Source: Roseateles_B flavus (GTDB lineage Bacteria; Pseudomonadota; Gammaproteobacteria; Burkholderiales; Burkholderiaceae_C). Taken from it: 64,000 nucleotides of DNA. A program made the position numbers and the translations under genes. The DNA lies in the NCBI RefSeq assembly GCF_039872765.1, contig NZ_JBDPZC010000009.1, forward strand, positions 124,001 through 188,000, in the 5' to 3' direction. Of this stretch, positions 41,911 through 50,573 are shown piece after piece. Below the pieces are notes generated by a model. It was given only the letters and a program-made list of their open reading frames with translations, did no database searches and had not been told where the DNA came from. Numbering within the stretch: position 1 is the first letter of the stretch; every line of letters starts with the position of its first letter.

Positions 41911-42234
41911 TCAGACCTGCATGTTCATGATTTCCGAGTAGGCCGAGACCAGGCGGTTGCGCACCTGCAGCGTGGCCTGGAAGCCGATCTGTGCCTTCTG
42001 CATGGCCACCATGGTCTCTTCGAGGCTGACCGTCGGGTTGTCCAGCTGGACCTCGCGCTGCAGGCGCTGGGCCTCGTTCTGCTGGGTGCTCACCGACTGC
42101 ATGGCCTTGACCATGGCATCGCCAAAGCTGGCGCCACCGGTGGCGCGCGTCTGCGTCACCGGCTGGCCGTTGCTGCTCATGCCGGCGCGGGCGACGGCGG
42201 CTGCGAAATCAAAGGGGCGAAGCTTGAGGTCCAT
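41911..42234 (-). CDS. fliE: Flagellar MS ring-rod junction protein FliE
   Basis: 107-residue protein joining the MS ring to the rod and the export gate. The C-terminus has the family pattern QLDNPTVSLEETMVAMQKAQ then IGFQATLQVRNRLVSAYSEI ending MNMQV. GGGAG precedes the ATG at 42234; a longer frame would begin near 42333 with unrelated sequence. It is on the opposite strand from fliF, so the two share a 223-base divergent control region. Confidence 0.93.
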   Translation of the reverse strand: MDLKLRPFDFAAAVARAGMSSNGQPVTQTRATGGASFGDAMVKAMQSVSTQQNEAQRLQREVQLDNPTVSLEETMVAMQKAQIGFQATLQVRNRLVSAYSEIMNMQV

Positions 42235-42457
42235 GGCATCTCCCGGAGCTGACGGTGCCATCCGGCCCGGCGGGGCGCGGCGGCAGGACACGGTCCCGCT
42301 CTTCAGGTAGGCAAATGCTACGGGGCAGGCCAAAGGACAAAGGCGTGAACTGAGCGCGCTTTGTCGGCCTCATTTCGCCTTTCTTGAGGGGGAAATGACA
42401 AAAAAATCCTGGTCATTGGTGCGGGAACCCTGCACCCTTGCTCAGCAGCCACCCGCC
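42235..42457. promoter_or_regulatory. Divergent control region fliE / fliF
   Basis: The gap between the two early genes must hold their promoters. I see AT-richer patches near 42310-42330 and 42390-42415 but no confident sigma-28 match. FlhDC sites are expected here from the biology of the family but could not be recognised. Confidence 0.45.
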
Positions 42458-44158
42458 ATGGACAACGCCCTCACCGCCCCTACCGCCGTCACCCTGGAGC
42501 CCGTCCCGGTCCAGCCCGCAGGCCAGCCGGGCCTGGCCGGGCGATTGGTGGCCCTGCCCGCCCGCAGCAAGCTCGGCCTGGGCCTGGGGCTCGCCGCGCT
42601 CGTGGGCGTGGTGCTGGCCATGAGCCTATGGTCCTCGCAGGGCGACTTCCGCCCCGTCTTCACCGGCCTCTCGGACAAGGACGGCGGTGCCGTCATCGCC
42701 CAGCTGGCGCAGATGCAGGTGCCCTACAGGAACGAGCCCGGCGGCACCATCCTCGTGCCAGCCAACCAGGTCTATGACGTGCGCATGAAGCTGGCCTCGG
42801 CCGGCCTGCCCAAGGGCTCGGTGGTGGGCTTCGAGCTCATGGACAAGCAGTCCATCGGCCAGACCCAGTTCAACGAGCGCCTGAACTTCCAGCGCGCCCT
42901 GGAGGGTGAGCTGACCCGCACCATCACCGCCATGGCAGACGTGGCCGATGCCCGCGTGCACCTGGCCATGCCCCAGCAGAACGGCTTCTTCCGCGAGCAG
43001 CAGAAGCCCAGCGCCTCGGTGATGCTGACCCTGCGCGGCGGCCGCACCCTGGATCGCGCCCAGGTCGCCGGCATCGTGCATTTGGTCTCGGCCTCGGTGC
43101 CCGAACTCAATCCCAAGGCCGTCAGCGTGCTGGACAGCACCGGCGCCCTGCTCTCCAACCCGGGTGACAACGGCTCCGGCCTGGACAGCCAGCAGCTGCA
43201 GTACAAGCAGCAGGTCGAGGCCAACCTCCACAAGCGCATCTATGAGCTGCTGGAGCCGGTGGTGGGCCGCGAGAACCTGCGCGCCACCGTCACCGCCGAT
43301 GTCGACTTCTCCCAGGTCGAGTCCACCGCCGAGGAATACAAGCCCAATCAGGGTGCCAATGCCAGCAGCGCCATCCGCAGCCAGCAGACCCAGGAATCGA
43401 CCAACGCCACGCCCGCCCAGCCCTCGGGCGTGCCGGGCGCCGCCACCAACCAGCCGCCGGTGCCTGCCACGGCCCCCATCAATGGCGCCTCGGCCCCGCT
43501 GCAGACGGCGGGTGGCGCGGGCAGCGGCCAGCAGAGCAGCCGCCGCGAGGCTGTCACCAACTACGAGCTGGACAAGACCGTCCGCGTGACCCGCAACGCC
43601 ACCGGCGTGGTGCGCCGGCTCAATGCCGCGGTGGTCGTCAACCATCGCAGCATCACCGACCCCAAGGGCAAGGTCACGACAGTGCCCGTGTCCCAGGACG
43701 AGCTCGACAAGCTGACCGCGCTCGTCAAGGAGACCATGGGCTTCAGCCAGGACCGCGGCGACTCCGTGCGCGTGGTCTCGGCGCCCTTCGTGGTCGAGAA
43801 GATCGACAGCACCGAGCTGCCCCTGTGGAAGCAGCCTTGGGTGCTGGACGTGGTGCGCGCCGCCGCCGTGCCCGCAGCCCTGGTGCTGGTGGCCCTGATC
43901 GCCGTCTTCGGCATGGTCAAGCCGGCCATCCGCGCGGCCTTCCCGCCGCCCGCGGAAGAGAAGGCCGAGGAGGCCGGCGGCCAGCTCAATGCCGTGGCCG
44001 ACGAGACCGAGTTGCTGCCTGGCGCCGATGGCCTGCCCGCCCTGGAAGCCCCCGCCAACAACCAGAAGCTCGAACGGGCCCGCCAGCTGGCCCGCGAGAA
44101 CCCCGCGGCCGTCGCCAACATCGTTCGCGCGTGGGTGAACGGCGAGGAGCCAGTGTGA
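42458..44158 (+). CDS. fliF: Flagellar MS-ring protein FliF
   Basis: 566-residue membrane ring protein. First transmembrane helix at about 35-55 (LGLGLGLAALVGVVLAMSLW). The periplasmic part has FTGLSDKDGGAVIAQLAQMQ and RVHLAMPQQNGFFREQQKPS, and a Pro/Ala/Ser-rich middle. The second transmembrane helix at about 462-485 (AAAVPAALVLVALIAVFGMV) is followed by a C-terminal tail ending NIVRAWVNGEEPV that binds FliG. I chose the ATG at 42458; an ATG at 42395 would add 21 residues not seen in the family. First gene of fliFGHIJK. Confidence 0.95.
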   Translation: MDNALTAPTAVTLEPVPVQPAGQPGLAGRLVALPARSKLGLGLGLAALVGVVLAMSLWSSQGDFRPVFTGLSDKDGGAVIAQLAQMQVPYRNEPGGTILVPANQVYDVRMKLASAGLPKGSVVGFELMDKQSIGQTQFNERLNFQRALEGELTRTITAMADVADARVHLAMPQQNGFFREQQKPSASVMLTLRGGRTLDRAQVAGIVHLVSASVPELNPKAVSVLDSTGALLSNPGDNGSGLDSQQLQYKQQVEANLHKRIYELLEPVVGRENLRATVTADVDFSQVESTAEEYKPNQGANASSAIRSQQTQESTNATPAQPSGVPGAATNQPPVPATAPINGASAPLQTAGGAGSGQQSSRREAVTNYELDKTVRVTRNATGVVRRLNAAVVVNHRSITDPKGKVTTVPVSQDELDKLTALVKETMGFSQDRGDSVRVVSAPFVVEKIDSTELPLWKQPWVLDVVRAAAVPAALVLVALIAVFGMVKPAIRAAFPPPAEEKAEEAGGQLNAVADETELLPGADGLPALEAPANNQKLERARQLARENPAAVANIVRAWVNGEEPV

Positions 44159-44494
44159 GATGTGAGCCCCTCGCCCAGTCTTGCCACCCTGAACGGGGGC
44201 AAACCCGGTCGGTCCCCCGGGGGGACGACGATGTCTGCGGCATTGGGCCGCTGACATCGACTTGGCGGGCCGGCTTGGGAACGGCCCGGCGCTCGGCCCG
44301 GAATGCCTGGCCCCTCGCCCAGGCTCGCCTCGCTGGACGCGGGCTTGCCCGGTCGGTCCCCCGGGGGGGCGACGATGTCTGCGGCATTGGGCCGCTGACA
44401 TCGACTTGGCGGGCCGGCTTGGGAGCGGCCCGGCGCTCGGCCCGGAATACCATGCTCATTGCTCGATCGGACGAACTGACAGGAAAGCATCACC
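44159..44494 (+). repeat. Tandem 144-base direct repeat between fliF and fliG
   Basis: Two copies with a 144-base period. The best-matched 101 bases are 44204-44304 and 44348-44448, which differ at only a few positions; each starts CCCGGTCGGTCCCCCGG and ends CTCGGCCCGGAAT. The flanks preceding each (CCTCGCCCAG...) also match. Each copy has inverted GGTCCCCCGGGG. It breaks the normally tight fliF-fliG spacing. It is related in style to the repeats at 2128, 33152 and 53228. Confidence 0.85.
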
Positions 44495-45490
44495 ATGGAT
44501 GACGAAGGCGTTGAACAAGCGGCCATCCTGCTGATGTCGCTGGGCGAGGAGGAGGCCTCCGAGGTCTTCAAGCATCTCGCGCCCAAGGAAGTGCAGAAGC
44601 TGGGCGAGACCATCGCCAAGCTGAAGGTGGTCAAGCGCGAGCAGGTCGAGAAGGTGCTGGACAAATTCGACGCAGTGGCGGAGACCCAGAGCATGCTGGT
44701 CAACGACACCGACGAATACGTGCGCACGGTGCTGCGTCGCGCCCTCGGCGAGGACAAGGCCAACCTGCTGCTGGACCGCATCCTGCAGGGCAGCGATGTG
44801 TCCTCCATCGAGAGCCTCAAGTGGATGGACGCCGGCTCGGTGGCCGAGCTGCTGCGCAACGAGCACCCGCAGATCATCGCCGCCATCCTGGCCCACCTGG
44901 ACTTCGACCAGACCAGCTCCGTCCTGAAGCTCTTCACCGAGCGCCAGCGCAACGAGGTGCTGATCCGCATCGCCACGCTGGATGGCATCCAGCCCATGGC
45001 CCTGAAGGACCTCAACGAGGTGATGAGCCAGATCCTGGCCGGCGGCGACCGCATGCGCAAGAGCTCGCTGGGCGGCGTGAAGACGGCCGCCGAGATCATC
45101 AACATGATGGGATCCAGCGTCGAGGCCTCGGTGCTGGACTACATCCGCGAGGCCGACAGCGACCTGGCGCAGAAGATCATGGACAACATGTTCACCTTCG
45201 ACGATCTCGAGAAGATCGACGACAAGGGCATCCAGGCCACCCTCAAGGAAGTGCAGAGCGAGTCCCTGGTGGTCGCGCTCAAGGGCGCCGGCCCCGAGCT
45301 GCGCGAGAAGATCTTCCGCAACATGTCCACCCGTGCGGCCGAGACGCTGCGCGAGGACCTGGATTCCCGCGGCCCCGTGCGTCTCTCGGAGGTCGAGAGC
45401 GAGCAGAAGGAGATCCTCAAGATCGTTCGCCGCCTGGTGGACGAAGGCCAGATCGTGCTCGCCACCGGCGGGGACGACCAGTTCCTCTGA
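44495..45490 (+). CDS. fliG: Flagellar switch protein FliG
   Basis: 331-residue rotor protein that binds FliF, FliM and the stator. The N-terminal domain starts MDDEGVEQAAILLMSLGEEE. The middle has the EHPQ motif (LLRNEHPQIIAAILAHLDFD) and the C-terminal torque helix carries the charged residues in KGAGPELREKIFRNMSTRAA and LREDLDSRGPVRLSEVESEQ. Length and order match the family. It starts after the tandem repeat with GACAGGAAAG as the ribosome site. Confidence 0.97.
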   Translation: MDDEGVEQAAILLMSLGEEEASEVFKHLAPKEVQKLGETIAKLKVVKREQVEKVLDKFDAVAETQSMLVNDTDEYVRTVLRRALGEDKANLLLDRILQGSDVSSIESLKWMDAGSVAELLRNEHPQIIAAILAHLDFDQTSSVLKLFTERQRNEVLIRIATLDGIQPMALKDLNEVMSQILAGGDRMRKSSLGGVKTAAEIINMMGSSVEASVLDYIREADSDLAQKIMDNMFTFDDLEKIDDKGIQATLKEVQSESLVVALKGAGPELREKIFRNMSTRAAETLREDLDSRGPVRLSEVESEQKEILKIVRRLVDEGQIVLATGGDDQFL

Positions 45491-45523
45491 GCCTGCGGAC
45501 ACCGCCCTCACCGAATGCCCTGA

Positions 45524-46315
45524 ATGTTCACCATGCCGCCTCGCCCGCCTCGCCAAGTCCCCCCGCCGGTGCGCCCCGAGGGCAGCCCGACGCGCACCAG
45601 CCACTACAGCCGTTTCATCCCGCGCGAGGAGCTGCAGGGCTTCTCCAGCTGGAATCCGGACGCCTTCCACGGCGTGCCGGAGACCAAGCCGACCTACACG
45701 ACGGCCGCCCCCGAGCCCGCCGTCGCCGAAGCCCCGGCCGAACCGGCGGCGCCCAATGTCGAGGAGCTGCTCGCCGCTGCGCGCCAGGGCGGCTACCAGG
45801 ACGGCTACCGCGACGGCATGGAGGCCCTGGACGCCTTCAAGAAGAGCTTCGCCCAGCAGATGAGCGCCCAGATCGGCGAGCTGGTGCGCAACTTCAATGC
45901 CGACTTCGAGGAGATGGAAGTCCGCATGGCCGAGACCCTGACGCGCTGCGCCGTCGAGCTGGCCCGCCAGGTGGTGCGCACCGAGCTGGAACAGCAGCCC
46001 GAGGCCATCGCCCGCGTGGCGCATGACGCCGTCGAAGCCCTGCTCATCTCGGCCCGCCACATCCGCGTGCGGGTCCATCCCGAGGATCTGCCCCTGGTCG
46101 AGCAGGGCGCGGGTGAGGAACTCAAGGCCCGCGAGGCCCAGCTGATCCCTGACCCGGCCATCGCCCGCGGCGGCTGCAAGGTGGATTCCGACATCTCCAG
46201 CGTCGATGCCACCCTGCCCGCCCGCTGGCAGCAGGTGATGGCCGCCATGGGCCAGCACTCGCTGTGGGAAGACCGCCGCGGCAGTGGCGAGCCGGAAGAG
46301 GACGGTGCCGCATGA
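45524..46315 (+). CDS. fliH: Flagellar export ATPase regulator FliH
   Basis: 263 residues. The N-terminus is Pro-rich and contains SHYSRFIPREELQGFSSWNP, the FliN-binding type of segment; the middle has GGYQDGYRDGMEALDAFKKS, the Gly-rich FliH helix; the C-terminal half (RVAHDAVEALLISARHIRVR) resembles V-ATPase subunit E. FliH forms a dimer that regulates FliI and links it to the C-ring. The stop overlaps the fliI start (ATGA). Confidence 0.92.
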   Translation: MFTMPPRPPRQVPPPVRPEGSPTRTSHYSRFIPREELQGFSSWNPDAFHGVPETKPTYTTAAPEPAVAEAPAEPAAPNVEELLAAARQGGYQDGYRDGMEALDAFKKSFAQQMSAQIGELVRNFNADFEEMEVRMAETLTRCAVELARQVVRTELEQQPEAIARVAHDAVEALLISARHIRVRVHPEDLPLVEQGAGEELKAREAQLIPDPAIARGGCKVDSDISSVDATLPARWQQVMAAMGQHSLWEDRRGSGEPEEDGAA

Positions 46316-47748
46316 GGAACGACAGCATCGAGCGCCTCTCGCGCTGGGGCCAGTACCTCGACGACCTGCAGGCCTTCGCCGCGGCCCCCGTGGCCCTGGA
46401 ACCGCAGGGCAAGCTGGTGCGCGTCGCCGGGCTGGTGCTGGAGGCGACCGGCGTGCGCGTGCCCGTCGGCTCGGTGTGCCAGATCCACATGCCCAGCTCG
46501 GCGGCCAATCCGCGCCGCGGCCAGGCGCCGGTCAATGCCGAGGTCGTGGGCTTCTCCGGCGACCGCGCCTACCTGATGCCCACCGACGAGGTCCATGGCC
46601 TCTCCAGCGGCGCCATGGTCGTGCCCCGCCCCGCGGCCCTGCACGGCCCGGTGCTGGGCCAGCAGCGCCATCCCTGGCGCCGTGACGAGGACCGCGGCCT
46701 GCACCTGCCCATGGGCAATGGCTTGCTGGGCCGAGTGGTGGACTCCCACGGCCACCCGCTGGATCGCCGCGGCCCGCTGGAAGACGTGCACCCCGAGCCC
46801 ATGGTGCGCCGCCCCATCAATGCCATGGACCGCGATCCGGTGCGCACCCCGCTGGACACCGGCGTGCGCTCCATCAACGCCATGCTCACCGTGGGCCGCG
46901 GCCAGCGCCTGGGCCTCTTCGCCGGCACCGGCGTCGGCAAGTCCGTGCTGCTGGGCATGATGGCGCGCTACACGCAGGCCGACGTCATCGTGGTGGGCCT
47001 CATCGGCGAACGCGGCCGCGAGGTCAAGGAGTTCATTGAAGACATCCTGGGCGAGGACGGCCTGGCCCGCTCGGTGGTCGTTGCCGCGCCGGCCGACGCC
47101 CCGCCGCTGCTGCGCATGCAGGGCGCGACCTACGCCACCGCCATCGCCGAGCATTTCCGCGACCGCGGCCTGCACGTGCTGCTGCTGATGGACTCCCTGA
47201 CCCGCTACGCCATGGCCCAGCGCGAGATCGCCCTGGCCATCGGCGAGCCGCCGGCCACCAAGGGCTATCCGCCCAGCTGCTTCGCCAAGCTGCCCCAGCT
47301 GGTGGAGCGCAGCGGCAACGGCATGGCGGGCGGCGGCTCCATCACGGCCTTCTACACCGTGCTGTCGGAAGGCGACGACCAGCAGGACCCTATCGCCGAT
47401 GCCGCCCGCGGCATCCTGGACGGACACATCGTGCTCTCGCGCGAGCTGGCCGAGGCCGGGCACTACCCGGCCATCGACATCGAACGCTCGATCTCACGGG
47501 TCATGAGCAATGTGGCCAAGCCCGCGCATGTGGTCTGCGCCCGCCGCTTCCGCCAGCTCTGGGCCAAGCACAACAAGGCCCGCGACCTGCTCCAGCTGGG
47601 CGCCTATGTGCCAGGCCATGACCACGAGCTCGACCTCGCGGTGCGGCTGCATGCTGACATGGCCCAGCTGCTGCAACAGGACATGCATTCGCCGGCCGGC
47701 CTGGTGAGCAGCGTCGACCAGCTCGAAAAACTGGTCAATGTTTCCTGA
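46312..47748 (+). CDS. fliI: Flagellar export ATPase FliI
   Basis: 478-residue ATPase of the type III export apparatus. Walker A is GTGVGKS at 205-211, followed by VIVVGLIGERGREVKEFIED. Walker B and the conserved serine are in HVLLLMDSLTRYAMAQREIA. GYPPSCFAKLPQLVERSGNG follows. All active-site elements are present. I chose the ATG at 46312, which overlaps the fliH stop by four bases; an ATG at 46264 lies inside fliH. Confidence 0.97.
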   Translation: MRNDSIERLSRWGQYLDDLQAFAAAPVALEPQGKLVRVAGLVLEATGVRVPVGSVCQIHMPSSAANPRRGQAPVNAEVVGFSGDRAYLMPTDEVHGLSSGAMVVPRPAALHGPVLGQQRHPWRRDEDRGLHLPMGNGLLGRVVDSHGHPLDRRGPLEDVHPEPMVRRPINAMDRDPVRTPLDTGVRSINAMLTVGRGQRLGLFAGTGVGKSVLLGMMARYTQADVIVVGLIGERGREVKEFIEDILGEDGLARSVVVAAPADAPPLLRMQGATYATAIAEHFRDRGLHVLLLMDSLTRYAMAQREIALAIGEPPATKGYPPSCFAKLPQLVERSGNGMAGGGSITAFYTVLSEGDDQQDPIADAARGILDGHIVLSRELAEAGHYPAIDIERSISRVMSNVAKPAHVVCARRFRQLWAKHNKARDLLQLGAYVPGHDHELDLAVRLHADMAQLLQQDMHSPAGLVSSVDQLEKLVNVS

Positions 47749-47782
47749 GAACTGCCGATAGTCCCAAGACGGAGAAACTTTC

Positions 47783-48256
47783 ATGAGCGCTCAATCCCTG
47801 CAAGCCCTGGACATGCTGCTGGAACGTGCCGAAGCCGAACGCGACGAGGCCCTGCGCCTGCTGCGTGACGCCGAGGCGCGGGCCGGTGCCATGCGCCAGC
47901 AGCACGAGCAGCTCGCGCAATACCGCACGGAGTACCAGACACGCTGGACCCAGAGCTTCGCCCGCAGCACCACGGTGGACATCCTCAGCTGCTACCAGAG
48001 TTTCGGCGGCCGCCTGGACCAGGCCATCAGCCAGCAGGACCTGCTGAGCAACCAGGCCGAGCAGCGCCTGGACCTGATCCGTGAACAACTGCGCGAACGC
48101 GAGCTGCGCGTGGCCTCGGTGCGCAAGCTGCTGGAGCGGCGCCGCCTGGAGGTGCGCCGCAGCCAGGATCGCCAGGAGCAGAAGGCCACCGACGAGCAGG
48201 CAGCCCGCACGCTGCGCCACACCGGCTTCGGCCCTGCCCTGCGTCTCGGCCATTGA
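47783..48256 (+). CDS. fliJ: Flagellar export chaperone-escort FliJ
   Basis: 157-residue coiled-coil protein. It begins SAQSLQALDMLLERAEAERD and is rich in Gln, Arg and Glu throughout (AMRQQHEQLAQYRTEYQTRW; RERELRVASVRKLLERRRLE), as expected of the FliJ antiparallel coiled coil that resembles the gamma stalk of F1-ATPase. Position between fliI and fliK is standard. Sequence conservation of FliJ is low, so position carries much of the call. Confidence 0.9.
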   Translation: MSAQSLQALDMLLERAEAERDEALRLLRDAEARAGAMRQQHEQLAQYRTEYQTRWTQSFARSTTVDILSCYQSFGGRLDQAISQQDLLSNQAEQRLDLIREQLRERELRVASVRKLLERRRLEVRRSQDRQEQKATDEQAARTLRHTGFGPALRLGH

Positions 48257-48302
48257 CCCCGCGCCGCCGGCTGCCCCTGGCGCCGGCCCGAAAGGATCTC
48301 CC

Positions 48303-49787
48303 ATGAACAAGATGATGTTGACGCCCACGGCCGGCACCTCGCGGTCAGCCGCCGCAGACCTGCTGAGCCAGCTGGGCTCAGCCCGTGGCGGCCAGGACGG
48401 CGAGGCCTCGGCAGCCTTTGCACAGCTGCTGCAGGCCAAGGGCGGCGTGCTGTCGGCGGCACCGGTCGCGAGTAGCCCGCGTCAGCCCGCCTCCGCAGGC
48501 AAGGCGCCGGCCGCCCCCCTGTCAGGCAGCGAACCGGTGGCCGCTCCTTCGCCCCGTGCGTCGGCCCCTGCCCCTTCCCATGCCCCGGCCTCGCCCAGGC
48601 CGGAGGCCGAATCCTCACGCAACACCGCCGCCGATCTGGCGCGGCGCCAGGACGCCGCCCGGGCCGACAGCCGGCGCATGGCCCAGGGCAAGGACAGGCA
48701 GGGCCAGGCCGCCCAGGCCGCAGCCGAGGCAGACGCGCAGGACCCGGTGCTGGCCCAGGTGCTGCGGCATCTGCGCAAGGACGATGGTCCCAGCGATGCC
48801 GAAGTCGACGCCACCGCCGAGGACGCCACCACTGAGACGCAGGATGCGGCGGAGGACGGCAGCCTGACGGCGGCGGTGCCCCAAGCCCAGCTTCCTGGCC
48901 AGGATGCCCAGAAGGCCCTGCCCGCCGCTGGCGATGCCGCCCTGGCATCGACCGACGCCCTGGGCAGGCAGGCCCGGTCCAGGCCCGAAGGCCTGGGCGA
49001 TGCTGGCCCGGAGGGGCTGGCGGACGGCACTCGCGGCACGACCACGCGGGATGCCCGGAACATCGAGCTCCCTGCAGGCCTGCCGGGCGCTGCGGCGCAA
49101 GCCCAGGCGCAGGCACTGGCCGGCGCAGGGTCGCCGCCAGCGCAGGCCGCCGGTGCGGATGAGGCCGCGCTGGCCCTGGAGGCCACGGCACAAGGCGGCA
49201 AGGCCGGAGCAGGCCCTGCACACGAGCCGGCCGCGCTGCCCGCCGGCTTTGCCGGCTTGCTGCAGCAGGCGCAGGCCGGTGGCGTGCATGAGCGTGGCAC
49301 GGGCGCTGTCCCGGCCGGCGCCCGCTACGAGCTGCAGTCACCGCTGCATGCACCGGGCTTTGCGCCCGAGATGGCCGCGCGCCTGAGCCTGGCCGCCACC
49401 GAAGGCGTGCAACAGGCCCAGCTGCACCTGAATCCCTCCGAGATGGGTCCCGTGCAAGTGCAGATCGTGCTGGATGGCCAGCAGGCGCAGATCAGCTTCG
49501 TGGCCGAGCAGGCCGACACCCGGGCCGTGCTGGAGAAGAGCCTGCCCGAGCTGGCCGGTGCGCTGCGTGAGCAGGGCCTCACGCTCAGCGGTGGCGGCGT
49601 GTTCAGCCAGCAGCAGCAGGCGCAGTCGGGCCAGTCCGGCCAGGCGGACCGCGACGGTGGCGCGGCGGCTGGACGCTGGGCCGCCTCCTCCCTGGACAGC
49701 ACGGCAGGCGATGACATGAGCTCGGCGCAGCAGCGCAGCGCGACCGCGCCACGCCGCAGCCGCGGCGTCCTGGACCTCTTCGCCTGA
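48303..49787 (+). CDS. fliK: Hook-length control protein FliK
   Basis: 494 residues. Residues 1-360 are low-complexity Ala/Gln/Pro/Asp-rich and serve as the molecular ruler. The C-terminal Flg_hook domain (about 360-460) contains GVQQAQLHLNPSEMGPVQVQ and RAVLEKSLPELAGALREQG, the conserved switch part that acts on FlhB. I chose the ATG at 48303 (AAAGGATCT upstream); frames starting earlier lie inside fliJ. Last gene of the fliF operon. Confidence 0.93.
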   Translation: MNKMMLTPTAGTSRSAAADLLSQLGSARGGQDGEASAAFAQLLQAKGGVLSAAPVASSPRQPASAGKAPAAPLSGSEPVAAPSPRASAPAPSHAPASPRPEAESSRNTAADLARRQDAARADSRRMAQGKDRQGQAAQAAAEADAQDPVLAQVLRHLRKDDGPSDAEVDATAEDATTETQDAAEDGSLTAAVPQAQLPGQDAQKALPAAGDAALASTDALGRQARSRPEGLGDAGPEGLADGTRGTTTRDARNIELPAGLPGAAAQAQAQALAGAGSPPAQAAGADEAALALEATAQGGKAGAGPAHEPAALPAGFAGLLQQAQAGGVHERGTGAVPAGARYELQSPLHAPGFAPEMAARLSLAATEGVQQAQLHLNPSEMGPVQVQIVLDGQQAQISFVAEQADTRAVLEKSLPELAGALREQGLTLSGGGVFSQQQQAQSGQSGQADRDGGAAAGRWAASSLDSTAGDDMSSAQQRSATAPRRSRGVLDLFA

Positions 49788-49803
49788 GTCCCGCATCGCA
49801 GGT

Positions 49804-49838
49804 CGGAGGGGTCCTGGCGGGGCCTCTCCGGTCTTTTG
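49804..49838 (+). terminator. Probable terminator after fliK
   Basis: CGGAGGGG and CCTCTCCG pair with one G-T pair, followed by GTCTTTTG. It separates the fliFGHIJK and fliLMNOPQR units. Confidence 0.6.
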
Positions 49839-49952
49839 CACGCTTTTCCCCCGCTTATTGCCATATGCCAAGCCGCCATTCGTCCGAATAATTGATCCTG
49901 ATGGCCCCATGGCGCGCTACAGCGGCCGGGCCCACAGATCCAAGGAGTCTTC

Positions 49953-50549
49953 ATGGCCACACCAGCCGGTGCCGAGGCCGCTGCCGCAGGGGGTGGCGGC
50001 GGTGGCAAGAAAAAGCTGATCATCATCATTGCCGCGGTGCTGCTGCTGGTCATCATCGGCGGTGGTGCGGCCCTGATGCTGATGAAGAAGAAGCAGCACG
50101 CCGAGGACGAGGACGGCGCCGAGGCGCCCGCCGCGGCCGAGACGGGCCATGCCAAGCCCAAGCCGGGCACGCCGCCCACCTTTGTGCCGCTGGACCCCTT
50201 CACGGTCAATCTGGCCGACAAGGAAGTGGACCGCTTCGCGCAAATCGGCGTGACGCTGGAGGTCGGCGACCCCAAGACCGCGGACCAGCTCAAGGCCTAT
50301 ATGCCCGCCATCCGCAGCAATGTGCTGATGGTGCTGTCGCACAAGACCTCGGCCGAGCTGCTGACCCGCGAGGGCAAGGAGAAGCTGGCCCGCGAGATCC
50401 TGCGCGAGTCGGTGCGCCCCATGGGCATCGAGCTCGACGACGAGGAAGACGAGGATGCCGCCGCGACGAGCAAGAAGAAGAAGAAAAAGAAGAAGGCCGT
50501 CGAGAGCCCTGTGACCCAGGTGCTGTTCTCCACCTTCATCGTGCAGTGA
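49953..50549 (+). CDS. fliL: Stator-associated protein FliL
   Basis: 198-residue inner-membrane protein that supports the stator. A transmembrane helix lies at about 22-44 (LIIIIAAVLLLVIIGGGAAL), then an Ala/Glu-rich linker, and the FliL domain has TFVPLDPFTVNLADKEVDRF and RDRLAREILRESV-type sequence. Unusual: a run of eight lysines near residue 175, encoded by AAG/AAA codons around 50471-50494, before the C-terminal VTQVLFSTFIVQ. AAGGAGTC precedes the ATG. First gene of fliLMNOPQR. Confidence 0.93.
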   Translation: MATPAGAEAAAAGGGGGGKKKLIIIIAAVLLLVIIGGGAALMLMKKKQHAEDEDGAEAPAAAETGHAKPKPGTPPTFVPLDPFTVNLADKEVDRFAQIGVTLEVGDPKTADQLKAYMPAIRSNVLMVLSHKTSAELLTREGKEKLAREILRESVRPMGIELDDEEDEDAAATSKKKKKKKKAVESPVTQVLFSTFIVQ

Positions 50550-50573
50550 TGCCGCACGCGCAGTGAGTCCGCC

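Noticed and set aside
44159..44494. Coding frames through the fliF-fliG repeat
   Set aside because: Several frames stay open across the 144-base repeat, but their products only reflect the GC-rich repeat.
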